Source of the DNA: Streptomyces sp. NRRL F-5630 | Lineage (GTDB): Bacteria; Actinomycetota; Actinomycetes; Streptomycetales; Streptomycetaceae | Direction of reading: 5' to 3' | Assembly: GCF_000719475.1 (NCBI RefSeq) | Contig: NZ_JOGO01000054.1 | Coordinates: forward strand, 1 to 42,369 | Length of the DNA: 42,369 bases | Part shown: positions 1 to 8,232 of the stretch, piece by piece | Numbering within the stretch: the stretch's first letter is position 1 | Layout of the letters: every line of letters begins with the position of its first letter | The notes under the pieces: generated by a model | What the model saw: the letters and a program-made list of their open reading frames with translations, nothing else | The model's database searches: none | What the model was told of the DNA's origin: nothing | Made by a program: the position numbers and the translations under genes

Positions 1-68
1 GGGGGGGGGGGGGGGGTGCGAAAGAATGGTGTTGGGGTCGCCCCCCCGGGTGGGTGGGGGTGTGTCCG
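1..68. repeat. G-run and left copy of inverted G/C-rich element
   Basis: Bases 1-16 are all G. Bases 21-67 closely match the reverse complement of 42291-42340. Both copies share the core TTGGGGTCGCCCCCCC, followed by a G-rich stretch and GGGGGTGTG. The GGGG-TCG-CCCC core can fold into a short hairpin and the flank has several G tracts. It is probably an interspersed repeat at which the assembly ended; the long G run may be partly a sequencing artefact. Confidence 0.6.
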
Positions 69-166
69 CTGGCCAGCTGTGGCGGGCTGCGCCGGGGGCC
101 TTTGGCTGAGCGGCGCCCTGGCAGGCTGGCTCGGCCCCGACGGCGGTTCCGGCTCTCTCGGCGGGG

Positions 167-172
167 TAGCGT
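167..172 (+). promoter_or_regulatory. -10 box TAGCGT, leaderless start
   Basis: TAGCGT fits the actinobacterial TANNNT -10 pattern and lies 7 nt before the ATG at 180, where no ribosome binding site is visible. The spacing fits a leaderless transcript beginning at the start codon. No convincing -35 is seen. Confidence 0.45.
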
Positions 173-179
173 CGGCGGC

Positions 180-1031
180 ATGAGCGACGACGAACCGGCG
201 GGGGAGGGAGCCGCCCCCGAAAGCGGAGGCGGCACCCCGGCAGGAGGTGGGGCTCCGGCAGGGCGCAAGACGTCAGCAGGAGGCGGAGCCCCGGCGGGGA
301 ATAACACTTCGCCGGGGGCCGAGGCTTCCGATGCCGAGAGCTTCGCCGCGGCCGTGGAGGCTTTCGCGCGCGCCGTGGTCTCGGGCGATTCCGTACCGGC
401 CGATCAGCAGAAGCCCTCCCGAGCGGTGGCTGCGACACCGGCGAACCAGTCCGGAAGGTCCGGGGCCGCACCCGCGCCACCAGCGGGCCAGCCCGTGAAG
501 CCCGAAGCCGCCCCCGCACCACCGGTGAATCGGCCCGAGAGGTCCGGGCCCGTATCCGCGGCACCAGCCGACCAGCCCGCCGGATTCCAAGCCGCCCCCG
601 CGCCACCACCCGGCCACCCCGCCCGATCCGATGCGGCCCCCGCCGCCCCCGCCGATCGCCCCCTTTCGTCGCACGCGCCCCGCGAAACCGAGCCCGCACA
701 GCGGCCATCCGCCCAGGAAGCCGGTGAACCCGTACCTGTCGGCGGGCCCGGCGCAGCCGCTCTTCCCCCGGGTGGCGGGGACGGGGAAGGCTCGTCCTCC
801 GGTGAGACCGTGCCCCGGGGTCGGGTCGACGATGCTCCCCGGCCGCTCGGGGTCGCGCGGGTCGAGACCGGGGACGCGCGCGTGGACGGGGTGCTCGGGC
901 GGCTCGCGGATCTGGACGAGGTGCCCGTGGCCGAGCACCAGGGCGTGTACGAGGAGGCCCACGAGGGGCTGCGGGCCGTGCTCGCCGCGCTCGACGTGGC
1001 GCAGGGGCCGCCGCCTCCGTCCGCCCGGTGA
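180..1031 (+). CDS. Conserved actinobacterial protein with Pro/Ala-rich N-terminus
   Basis: Protein of 283 aa. About the first 225 residues are low complexity, rich in Pro, Ala and Gly, with repeated degenerate segments of the type APAPPAGQP, and are probably disordered. Only the last 55-60 residues look structured (VETGDARVDGVLGRL ... AEHQGVYEEAHEGLRAVLA). They resemble the very short protein encoded just before tlyA in mycobacteria (Rv1693 type), so the position fits. Function is unknown. An upstream in-frame start near base 54 would add an Arg-rich segment. I prefer ATG 180 because a TAGCGT -10 box sits just before it. The 15-residue-scale repeats are coded by matching DNA repeats at about 440-620. 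Confidence 0.7.
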   Translation: MSDDEPAGEGAAPESGGGTPAGGGAPAGRKTSAGGGAPAGNNTSPGAEASDAESFAAAVEAFARAVVSGDSVPADQQKPSRAVAATPANQSGRSGAAPAPPAGQPVKPEAAPAPPVNRPERSGPVSAAPADQPAGFQAAPAPPPGHPARSDAAPAAPADRPLSSHAPRETEPAQRPSAQEAGEPVPVGGPGAAALPPGGGDGEGSSSGETVPRGRVDDAPRPLGVARVETGDARVDGVLGRLADLDEVPVAEHQGVYEEAHEGLRAVLAALDVAQGPPPPSAR

Positions 1032-1063
1032 CCGCGGCGGGGGCTCTTGTCGGACCCGCGCCG

Positions 1064-1069
1064 TAGCAT
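1064..1069 (+). promoter_or_regulatory. -10 box TAGCAT upstream of tlyA
   Basis: TAGCAT matches TANNNT and lies 82 nt before the tlyA GTG, in the short gap after the previous gene. No clear -35 is visible at the expected distance. It would give a 5' leader of roughly 75 nt. Confidence 0.35.
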
Positions 1070-1151
1070 GCCCTCAAGGCGCGTGACCTGCATCGGCATG
1101 CGTGCCCCGGCATCCCGTGCCGATGACGACCAGCAAGGAGCTGAACCGAAC

Positions 1152-1967
1152 GTGGCAGGAGTGGCCCGCCGCCGCCTCGACGCCGAACTCGTCCGTCGCA
1201 AACTCGCCCGCTCGCGGGAGCACGCCAGTCAGCTCATCGCCGCCGGGCGGGTCAGCGTCGGCGGCGCGCTCGCGCTGAAACCGGCGACGCAGGTCGAGAC
1301 GAGCGCCCCCGTCGTCGTCACGCCCGACGAGGACGACCCCGACTACGTCTCGCGCGGCGGGCACAAGCTCGCGGGGGCCCTGGAGGCGTTCGTGCCGCGC
1401 GGGCTGCGGGTCGAAGGGCGGCGCGCGCTCGACGCCGGGGCGTCCACCGGGGGCTTCACCGATGTGCTGCTGCGCGCGGGCGTCGCCCAGGTCGTCGCCG
1501 TCGACGTCGGGTACGGGCAACTCGCCTGGTCGCTCCAGAGCGACCCCCGGGTCGTCGTCAAGGACCGCACCAATGTGCGCGAGCTGAGCCTCGACCTCAT
1601 CGACGGCGAGCCCGTCGGCCTCGTCGTGGGGGACCTCTCCTTCATCCCGCTCGGCCTCGTGCTGCCCGCCCTCGTCCGCTGCTGCGCCCCCGACGCCGAT
1701 CTCGTCCTCATGGTCAAGCCGCAGTTCGAGGTGGGCAGGGAGCGGCTCGGCAGCGGCGGCGTCGTGCGCAGCCCCGAACTGCGCGCCGAGGCCGTCAGGC
1801 ACGTCGCCGCGCAGTCGGCTGGACTGGGGCTAGGTGTCCTCGGCGTCACCGCGAGCCCCCTGCCCGGACCCTCCGGGAACGTCGAGTACTTTCTTTGGCT
1901 GCGTGCCGGGGCTCCCCCGCTCGACCCGGCCGACGTCGACCGAGCGGTTGCGGAAGGACCCCGATGA
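1152..1967 (+). CDS. tlyA: TlyA-family rRNA (cytidine-2'-O)-methyltransferase
   Basis: 271 aa, the usual size for TlyA. An N-terminal S4 RNA-binding domain (about residues 5-65; LVRRKLARSREHASQLIAAG) precedes a FtsJ/RrmJ-type Rossmann methyltransferase domain. That domain carries the SAM-binding region ALDAGASTGGFTDVLL, then VGDLSFIPL and VLMVKPQFEVGR. The family uses SAM to methylate rRNA cytidines; in mycobacteria this is tied to capreomycin sensitivity. GTG 1152 is chosen because AAGGAG (1135-1140) lies 11 nt upstream and homology starts right there; upstream in-frame ATGs have no such site. The stop overlaps the ATG of nadK (ATGA), so the two are translationally coupled. The tlyA-nadK-recN order is conserved in actinobacteria. 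Confidence 0.93.
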   Translation: MAGVARRRLDAELVRRKLARSREHASQLIAAGRVSVGGALALKPATQVETSAPVVVTPDEDDPDYVSRGGHKLAGALEAFVPRGLRVEGRRALDAGASTGGFTDVLLRAGVAQVVAVDVGYGQLAWSLQSDPRVVVKDRTNVRELSLDLIDGEPVGLVVGDLSFIPLGLVLPALVRCCAPDADLVLMVKPQFEVGRERLGSGGVVRSPELRAEAVRHVAAQSAGLGLGVLGVTASPLPGPSGNVEYFLWLRAGAPPLDPADVDRAVAEGPR

Positions 1968-2995
1968 CCGACCCCGCCAAGCCCGCCCACACCACCGACC
2001 CCACCGCCGGCATCAAGCCCCACGGCACCGACCCCCACGCCACCGGTCGCACGCCCGGCGCCGAACCCGCTCACACCGTCCAGCCCGGTGAGGGCCCCCG
2101 CACTGTCTTCCTCCTCGCCCACACCGGGCGTCCCGCCGCGATCCGCAGCGCCGAACTCGTCGTCCAGGGCCTCCTGCGCTGCGGCCTCGGCGTCCGGGTC
2201 CTGGAGGAGGAGGCCTCCGACCTGCCGCTGCCCGACACCTCCAAGGTCGAGCTGGTCCAGGAAGCCACGCCCGAGGCGCTCGACGGCTGCGAACTCCTCG
2301 TCGTCCTCGGCGGCGACGGCACCCTGCTGCGCGGCGCCGAACTCGCCCGCGCCTCCGGCGTCCCCATGCTCGGCGTCAACCTCGGGCGCGTCGGCTTCCT
2401 CGCCGAGGCGGAGCGCGACGACCTCGACCGCGTCGTCGACCGTGTCGTCACCCGTGCCTACGACGTCGAGGAGCGCATGACCCTCGATGTCCTCGTCCAC
2501 AGCGACGGCCGGCTCGTGCACACCGACTGGGCGCTCAACGAGGCCGCCGTGCAGAAGATCTCCCCCGAGCGGATGCTGGAGGTCGTCCTGGAGATCGACG
2601 GCCGCCCCGTCACGGGCTTCGGCTGCGACGGCATCGTCTGCGCGACCCCCACCGGGTCCACCGCCTACGCCTTCTCCGCCGGAGGCCCCGTCGTCTGGCC
2701 CGAGGTCGAGGCGCTGCTCATGGTGCCCATCAGCGCCCACGCCCTCTTCGCCAAGCCCCTCGTGACCTCGCCCTCCTCGATACTGGCCGTCGAGGTCCAG
2801 GAGGGCGGCTCGCCGAGCGGTGTGCTGTGGTGCGACGGGCGGCGCACCGTCCCGCTGCCCTCGGGAGCGCGCGTCGAGGTGCGGCGCGGGGCCGTCCCCG
2901 TGCGCCTGGCCCGGCTGCACCACGCCTCCTTCACCGACCGGCTTGTCGCCAAGTTCGCCCTGCCCGTCGCCGGCTGGCGCGGCGCGCCCACCTGA
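1964..2995 (+). CDS. nadK: NAD kinase
   Basis: 343 aa. It phosphorylates NAD to NADP with ATP or polyphosphate, in the cytoplasm. The signature GGDGT is at residues 116-120 (VVLGGDGTLLRGAE). The NE motif is at 192-193 (ALNEAAVQ), and the substrate region DGIVCATPTGSTAY runs through 222-235. The first 43 residues, rich in Thr, Pro and His, precede the fold and look disordered. ATG 1964 overlaps the tlyA stop, and AAGGA (1954-1958) is 5 nt upstream. A 198-nt gap without a gene separates it from recN. NADP supply next to DNA repair and rRNA modification genes reflects ancient gene order more than a shared pathway. Confidence 0.95.
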   Translation: MTDPAKPAHTTDPTAGIKPHGTDPHATGRTPGAEPAHTVQPGEGPRTVFLLAHTGRPAAIRSAELVVQGLLRCGLGVRVLEEEASDLPLPDTSKVELVQEATPEALDGCELLVVLGGDGTLLRGAELARASGVPMLGVNLGRVGFLAEAERDDLDRVVDRVVTRAYDVEERMTLDVLVHSDGRLVHTDWALNEAAVQKISPERMLEVVLEIDGRPVTGFGCDGIVCATPTGSTAYAFSAGGPVVWPEVEALLMVPISAHALFAKPLVTSPSSILAVEVQEGGSPSGVLWCDGRRTVPLPSGARVEVRRGAVPVRLARLHHASFTDRLVAKFALPVAGWRGAPT

Positions 2996-3193
2996 GTCGC
3001 GCGGGCCGGGAGGCGGGTACGGAGCGGGTACGGGGAGGCGCCGCGTCGCACGGCCGCGTGCCGCTCGTGCGCTCGTACGGGGGATACGCGGCCCCGCGTC
3101 GGCCCCGCGCCACCGCCTCGCGGCGGCCGTGGACACACCCTCACTCGTGTCAACCGGGCGGGGTGACGTCGCCCGGGAGGAAGAAAACCTCGT

Positions 3194-4963
3194 ATGGTCA
3201 TGTGCGTGTTGGAGGAGATGCGGATACGGTCGCTCGGCGTCATCGACGACGCGGTGGTGGAGCTGTCACCCGGCTTCACGGCCGTGACGGGTGAGACCGG
3301 CGCGGGCAAGACGATGGTGGTCACGAGCCTCGGGCTGCTGCTCGGGGGGCGTGCCGACGCGGCACTCGTACGGATCGGGGCGAAGTCGGCCGTCGTCGAG
3401 GGCAGACTCACGCTGCCGCCGGGCTCCGCCGTGGCGCGGCGGGTCGAGGAGGCCGGTGCCGAGCTGGACGAGGACGCGCTGCTCATCAGCCGTACCGTCT
3501 CCGCCGAGGGACGCTCGCGCGCGCACCTCGGGGGCCGGTCCGTGCCCAACGGGATGCTCGCCGAACTCGCCGACGAACTCGTCGCCGTGCACGGCCAGAC
3601 CGACCAGCAGGGGCTGCTCAAGCCCGCCCGGCAGCGCGCCGCGCTCGACCGGTACGCGGGCGAGGCCGTCGCCGTCCCGCTCGCGGAGTACCGTACCGCC
3701 TACCGCGGGCTGCGCGCCGTCGCGAACGAACTCGCCGAGCTGACCACGCGCGCCAGGGAACGGGCCCAGGAGGCCGACCTGCTGCGCTTCGGCCTCGACG
3801 AGATCGCCGCCGTCGAGCCGCTCCCCGGCGAGGACGCCGAACTCGCCGCCGAGGCCGAGCGGCTCGGCAACGCGGAAACCCTGCGCGCCGCCGCGGCCGG
3901 GGCGCACACCTCGCTCGTCGGCAACCCCGAGGACCCGGAGTCCATCGAGGCCACCTCGCTCGTCGCCGGGGCGCAGCGCGCGCTCGAGAGCGCGGGCGCC
4001 CACGACCCGGCGCTCGCCAAGCTCGCCGGACGCCTCGGCGAGATCGGCATCCTCCTGACCGATGTCGCGGGCGAACTCGCCGGGTACGCCGACGACCTCG
4101 ACGCCGACCCGCTCAGGCTCGCCGCCGTCGAGGAGCGCCGCGCCGCACTCGCGCAGCTCACCCGCAAGTACGGGGCCGACAGCGACGCCGTCCTGGAGTG
4201 GGCCCGTACTTCCGCCGAGCGGCTCGGCGAACTGGAGGGCGACGACGAGCGCATCGCCGAACTCGCCGCCGAGCGGGAACGGCTCGCCGCCGAACTCGCC
4301 CGGCTCGCCGCCGAGCTGACCCGGGCCCGCACCGAGGCCGCCGAGCGCTTCGCCGAGGCCGTCACCGCGGAACTCGCCTCGCTCGCCATGCCGCACGCCC
4401 GCGTCAGCTTCGCCGTCTCCGCGACCGAGGTCGACGAGGAGAGCGAGGGCGTCGTCCTCGACGGGCGGCGCCTCGCCTACGGCCCGTACGGGGTCGACGA
4501 GGTCGAACTGCTCCTGGCCCCGCATCCGGGCGCGGCCCCCCGGCCCATCGCCAAGGGTGCCTCGGGCGGTGAGCTGTCCCGCGTCATGCTCGCCGTCGAG
4601 GTCGTCTTCGCCGGGACGGACCCTGTGCCCACGTACCTCTTCGACGAGGTCGACGCCGGGGTCGGCGGCAAGGCGGCCGTCGAGATCGGACGGCGGCTCG
4701 CGCGGCTCGCGCGCGGGGCGCAGGTCGTCGTCGTCACCCACCTGCCGCAGGTGGCCGCCTTCGCCGACCGGCAGCTCCTCGTCGAGAAGACGCACGACGG
4801 GAGTGTGACCAGTTCCGGGGTCAAGGTCCTGGAGGGCGAGGCGCGCGTGCGGGAGCTGTCGCGGATGCTCGCGGGGCAGGAGGACTCCGAGACGGCCAGG
4901 GCGCACGCGGAGGAACTGCTCGCCGCGGCGCGCGGGGACCGGCAGGGTGACGCGGAGGGGTGA
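3194..4963 (+). CDS. recN: DNA repair protein RecN
   Basis: 589 aa, an SMC-like ATPase acting in double-strand break repair. Walker A is GETGAGKT (33-40). The central part is rich in Ala, Glu and Arg with coiled-coil character. The C-terminal head has the ABC signature region GASGGELSRVMLA (about 454-466), then Walker B and D-loop YLFDEVDAGVGG and the switch histidine VTHLPQ. The conserved HGQTDQQGLL segment is present. ATG 3194 follows GGAGG (3176-3180) at 13 nt; ATG 3200, GTG 3206 or ATG 3218 (MRIRSLGVIDDA) are alternatives, and the conserved sequence begins at the last. It sits in the conserved tlyA-nadK-recN series. Confidence 0.95.
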   Translation: MVMCVLEEMRIRSLGVIDDAVVELSPGFTAVTGETGAGKTMVVTSLGLLLGGRADAALVRIGAKSAVVEGRLTLPPGSAVARRVEEAGAELDEDALLISRTVSAEGRSRAHLGGRSVPNGMLAELADELVAVHGQTDQQGLLKPARQRAALDRYAGEAVAVPLAEYRTAYRGLRAVANELAELTTRARERAQEADLLRFGLDEIAAVEPLPGEDAELAAEAERLGNAETLRAAAAGAHTSLVGNPEDPESIEATSLVAGAQRALESAGAHDPALAKLAGRLGEIGILLTDVAGELAGYADDLDADPLRLAAVEERRAALAQLTRKYGADSDAVLEWARTSAERLGELEGDDERIAELAAERERLAAELARLAAELTRARTEAAERFAEAVTAELASLAMPHARVSFAVSATEVDEESEGVVLDGRRLAYGPYGVDEVELLLAPHPGAAPRPIAKGASGGELSRVMLAVEVVFAGTDPVPTYLFDEVDAGVGGKAAVEIGRRLARLARGAQVVVVTHLPQVAAFADRQLLVEKTHDGSVTSSGVKVLEGEARVRELSRMLAGQEDSETARAHAEELLAAARGDRQGDAEG

Positions 4964-5100
4964 CCGTCCGGCGGGGCGGGGATCTCGTGGCCGATACCGG
5001 TCCGTGGAGAGCCCACCCGGCGCCGCGTAGCTGGCATCCTGTCAGGCAGCCGCGTCCGGGACCCCCCGGCCGAGCAGCCGACCCAGGAGCGCCAGCCACC

Positions 5101-6231
5101 GTGAGCAGTCCGTCGAGCCCGTCGAGCCGAGCAGGGCACCCTCCGCTGCGCACGGTGCAGGTACTCGGCGGCGGCAGCGCGGGCAGCAGCGCGCACGTGC
5201 GCTCGCTCGCCGCCGGGCTCGCCGCGCGCGGGGTACGGGTCACCGTCTGCGCGCCCCACGCGCTGGAGAGCGCCTACGCCTTCACCTCCGTCGGCGCCCG
5301 CCATGTCCACGTCCCGCGCAGCGGCGCTCCCGTCTCGCTCGCCGCGCTCCGCGCCGTCTGCGCCGACGCCGACCTCGTCCACGCGCACGGGCTGCACGCC
5401 GGCTTGCGCGCCGCGCTCGCGCTCGCCGGACGCCGCGTCCCGCTCGTCGTCACCTGGCACACGCGCTGCCACGCCGAAGGCACCCGCGCCCACGCCCTGC
5501 GCCTCCTCGAACGCCGCGTCGCCCGCGCGGCGACCGTTCTCCTCGCCACCTCGTCCGACCTCGTCGACCGTGCCCGCGCCCGCGGCGCACGGGACGCGCG
5601 TCTCGCCCCCGTCGCCCTTCCCGCGCAGCCCCCGCCGCCCGCGAGCGCCCCCGTCGAACAGAAGGTGCGCGCCGATGTCGGCGCGGTCGAGCGGCCCCTC
5701 GTCCTCGCCGCCGGTTCGCTCGTGCGGCACCGGGGGCACGGGGCGCTGCTCGACGCGGCGCGCGCGTGGCGGGCGCTCGATCCCGTCCCGCTCCTCGCCG
5801 TCGCGGGCGAGGGGCCGCTGCGGGGCGCGCTCCAGGCCAGGATCGAGGCGGAGGACCTCCCCGTGCGGCTGCTCGGCAGCCGCGAGGACCTGCCCGCACT
5901 GCTGGCCGCGAGCGATGTCGCCGTGTTGCCGAGCCGCTGGGAGGCGCGCGCCCTGTTCGCGCAGGAGGCGCTGAGCCTCGGCGTGCCGCTCGTGGCCTCG
6001 GCGGTCGGCGGCATCCCCGAACTCGTCGGCGACGCGGCCGAACTCGTCCCCTACGGGGACGCGCCCGCGCTCGCCGCCCGCGTCGCGGCCCTCCTCGCCG
6101 ATCCCGGCCGGCGCGCCGAGCTGAGCCGCGCGGGGCGGCGGCAGGCGGCCGGCTGGCCGACGGAGGACGCGACGGTCGCGCAGGTGCTCAGCGTCTACGA
6201 CGAACTGACGCACCCCGAGCCGCTGTTCTGA
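5101..6231 (+). CDS. GT4-family glycosyltransferase
   Basis: 376 aa with a GT-B fold. The N-terminal half begins VQVLGGGSAGSSAHVRSLA, the usual Gly-rich first strand-loop of this class. The C-terminal half holds the nucleotide-sugar site: HRGHGALLDA, AVAGEGPLR, ASDVAVLPSRWE, the EX7E motif (E-ARALFAQ-E) and GVPLVASAVGGIPELV. Donor and acceptor cannot be read from sequence. GTG 5101 is chosen because AGGAG (5085-5089) is 11 nt upstream; a GTG at 4960 overlapping the recN stop would add 47 low-complexity residues and is less likely. In mycobacteria the recN-pyrG interval instead holds two envelope-associated genes (Rv1697/Rv1698 type), which I do not find here. Confidence 0.85.
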   Translation: MSSPSSPSSRAGHPPLRTVQVLGGGSAGSSAHVRSLAAGLAARGVRVTVCAPHALESAYAFTSVGARHVHVPRSGAPVSLAALRAVCADADLVHAHGLHAGLRAALALAGRRVPLVVTWHTRCHAEGTRAHALRLLERRVARAATVLLATSSDLVDRARARGARDARLAPVALPAQPPPPASAPVEQKVRADVGAVERPLVLAAGSLVRHRGHGALLDAARAWRALDPVPLLAVAGEGPLRGALQARIEAEDLPVRLLGSREDLPALLAASDVAVLPSRWEARALFAQEALSLGVPLVASAVGGIPELVGDAAELVPYGDAPALAARVAALLADPGRRAELSRAGRRQAAGWPTEDATVAQVLSVYDELTHPEPLF

Positions 6232-6305
6232 CCCCACCGCCCCCGGGGGCGGACGTGCCGCCCGCTTCTCCCGTCGCGCGTGCCGCCCGGCTCCCGGCGG
6301 CGCGT

Positions 6306-6426
6306 ACCCTCCGGCTCCCGGCCGCGCCTGCCCCCAGCCCCCGATCGCGTGCACCCTCCGGCTCCCGGCCGCGCGTGCCCCCAGCCCCCGATCGCGTGCA
6401 CCCTCCGGCTCCCGGCCGCGCGTGCC
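6306..6426. repeat. 47-bp tandem repeat, 2.6 copies
   Basis: Two near-identical 47-bp units occupy 6306-6352 and 6353-6399, differing by one base. A 27-bp partial unit follows at 6400-6426. Each unit begins ACCCTCCGGCTCCCGGCCGC and ends CCGATCGCGTGC. A degenerate partial copy may precede them at about 6280-6305. The repeat lies between two convergent genes. Confidence 0.9.
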
Positions 6427-6446
6427 GCCTCTCCCGCCGTCCCCCG

Positions 6447-8078
6447 TTACGCGTGCCGTCTGGCCCGCAGCGCCAGGCTCAGCGAGAGCACCGTGTGGGG
6501 GTCGTCGAGGTCCGTGCCGAGGAGTTCGCCGATCCGCGCGAGGCGGTTGTAGAGGGTCTGGCGGTTGAGGTGCAGGGCGCGCGCCGTCTCCGCCTTGCGG
6601 CCCGCGTGGTCGAGGAACGTCTCCAGGGTCGGCAGCAGTGGGGGCCGGGCCGTGCGGTCGTGGCGCAGGAGGGGGCCGAGGGCACGGTCGACGAAGGCGG
6701 CGAGGTCCGGCTGGCCGCGCAGCCGCCACAGCAGCAGGTCGATGTCGAGACGCCGCGCGTCCCACCACGGGCGCGGGTCCAGGTCCGTGGCCGCGTCCGC
6801 CGCGCGCGCCGCGTGCCGCAGCCCCGCTGCCGCCGCCGCCCAGCCGCCCGCCGGACCCACGACGACCACGGGTTCCGGCGCGCCGGGGCGCAGCAGCCCG
6901 GCCCGTTCCGTGCCCGCCCGCAAGGCCGCCGCGGCGCGGTCGGCGAGCGCCGTGCGCTCCGCCTCCTCGCGCAGCCCGAGCAGCAGCGGCATCCGCCCCT
7001 CCACGGGCCGCACGCCGAGCAGCACGGGCACGCCGAGCCGGCTCAGCTCCTCGTGCACGGCCCGTACGAGCTGCCCCCAGCCGCCCTGCGGCGCGAGGGC
7101 GCCCGTCGTCTCCGGCAGTTTCATCACGAGCGGCAGGAGCAGGCCAGTCGCCGGTGCGAAACCGAGCACGGCGGCCCGCGCGGGCGCGTCCTCGGGGGCG
7201 GTGCGTGCCTGGGCGAGGTCGGTGAGGAAGTCGCCCCGGCCGAGTGCCGCCAGTTCGTCCTCCTGCCGTGCCTGCATGAGGACCACGGCCAGGATGCCGG
7301 CGACGCGTTCCATCGCGAGCCGTTGCGCGGGGCCTACGGGGCCCGCCACCGGGAGGAGGACGAGGCGGGCCCGTACCGCGTCGGGCCCTCCGGGCGCCGC
7401 CCCCGCCACGTCCACGAGCACCGAACCCGCTGGCGGGCCCTCCGCGCGCGCCGTCCTGCTGCCCCGCAGTCGCTCCCAGACCGTCAGCGCCTCGCTCTCG
7501 CCCGGCCCGCCCCACACCCCGTACAGCAGGCTGCCGGCCGCCGTCTCCAGGAAGACCGGGTTGCCGCCGAAGGTGGCGAGCGTGGTGAGGACCTGGGGCA
7601 CGCCTCCGCCGCCGAGTACCGCCTCGGTGCAGCGCCGGTGCACCTCTTCGGCCTGGCGCAGGACCGCGTAGTGCCCGTTGACGATCTCGGTGTGGATCTC
7701 CTCGGTCACCGTGACGAACGCGACCTCGCGGTGCAGCTGGACGAGCGGGAGCCCGGCGGCGCGGGCCGTCTCGACGAGGGCGGCGGGCAGGCGCGCGAAG
7801 CGCGGGCCGAGTTCGACGACGAGCGCCGCGATACCGCGCTCGGCGAGCCGCCGGACGAAGGCGCGCTGCTCGGCGGGGCGGTCGCCGAGGCCGAGCCCCG
7901 TGGTGAGCAGCAGTTCGCCGCCCTTGAGCAGGGAGGCGATGTGCGGGACCTCGCCCGCGTGCACCCACCGCACCGCGCGGTCGAGCCGCTCGGCGCAGGC
8001 CAGTACCTCGGGCAGCCCCCCGCGCAGCCCCGGCAGCTCCAGCGCCCGCCGTACCGTGATCCCGCCCTGACTCTCCAC
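6447..8078 (-). CDS. PucR-family transcriptional regulator
   Basis: 543 aa. The N-terminal part (about 8-130; ITVRRALELPGLRGGLPEVLAG-like start, then GGELLLTTGLGLGD) is the PucR/purine-catabolism sensory domain. A middle GGDEF-like region of Streptomyces PucR proteins follows. The C-terminus (about 485-543) is the PucR helix-turn-helix domain: TARALHLNRQTLYNRLARIGELLG. Such proteins usually activate catabolic operons; the ligand here is unknown. The start is GTG 8078, with TAGCGT at 8085-8090 (complement) 6 nt upstream, and no ribosome site, which suggests a leaderless mRNA. It lies downstream of the GH15 gene on the same strand but is separated from it by a strong hairpin, so it is probably transcribed alone. 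The stop is TAA. Confidence 0.88.
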   Translation of the reverse strand: MESQGGITVRRALELPGLRGGLPEVLACAERLDRAVRWVHAGEVPHIASLLKGGELLLTTGLGLGDRPAEQRAFVRRLAERGIAALVVELGPRFARLPAALVETARAAGLPLVQLHREVAFVTVTEEIHTEIVNGHYAVLRQAEEVHRRCTEAVLGGGGVPQVLTTLATFGGNPVFLETAAGSLLYGVWGGPGESEALTVWERLRGSRTARAEGPPAGSVLVDVAGAAPGGPDAVRARLVLLPVAGPVGPAQRLAMERVAGILAVVLMQARQEDELAALGRGDFLTDLAQARTAPEDAPARAAVLGFAPATGLLLPLVMKLPETTGALAPQGGWGQLVRAVHEELSRLGVPVLLGVRPVEGRMPLLLGLREEAERTALADRAAAALRAGTERAGLLRPGAPEPVVVVGPAGGWAAAAAGLRHAARAADAATDLDPRPWWDARRLDIDLLLWRLRGQPDLAAFVDRALGPLLRHDRTARPPLLPTLETFLDHAGRKAETARALHLNRQTLYNRLARIGELLGTDLDDPHTVLSLSLALRARRHA

Positions 8079-8084
8079 GCGCGG

Positions 8085-8090
8085 ACGCTA
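8085..8090 (-). promoter_or_regulatory. -10 box TAGCGT, leaderless start of PucR gene
   Basis: On the minus strand TAGCGT is followed by 8 nt less the last two bases of the transcript start region and then GTG 8078; six to seven bases separate box and codon. This is the same arrangement as at 167-172 and 32648-32653. Confidence 0.45.
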
Positions 8091-8161
8091 CCGCGCGGGA
8101 CGCGGACCCGTCATCCGTCCGTCGGCCGAGGTCACCGCGCCCGAGGGCCCGGTACCACCTG

Positions 8162-8205
8162 CGCGAAGGGGCCCCCGGACCGCACGGTCCGGGGGCCCCT
8201 TCGCG
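8162..8205 (-). terminator. Strong hairpin terminator after GH15 gene
   Basis: Perfect 20-bp stem (8162-8181 with 8186-8205) and a GCAC tetraloop. It lies 27 nt past the GH15 stop and before the PucR promoter. There is no long U tract, as is common in Streptomyces. Confidence 0.9.
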
Positions 8206-8232
8206 GCGTCCCGCGTCCGGCGGGTGCGCGGC

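Noticed and set aside
4960..5100. GTG 4960 as start of the first glycosyltransferase, overlapping recN
   Set aside because: The extra 47 residues are low complexity and lack a ribosome site; GTG 5101 has AGGAG at good distance and opens just before the conserved fold.
4477..7968. Very long open frame of 1163 codons on the minus strand across recN, the glycosyltransferase and pucR
   Set aside because: It runs antisense to three well-supported genes, is extremely rich in Arg, Gly, Ala and Pro, and has no protein motifs. This is a normal artefact of very high G+C.
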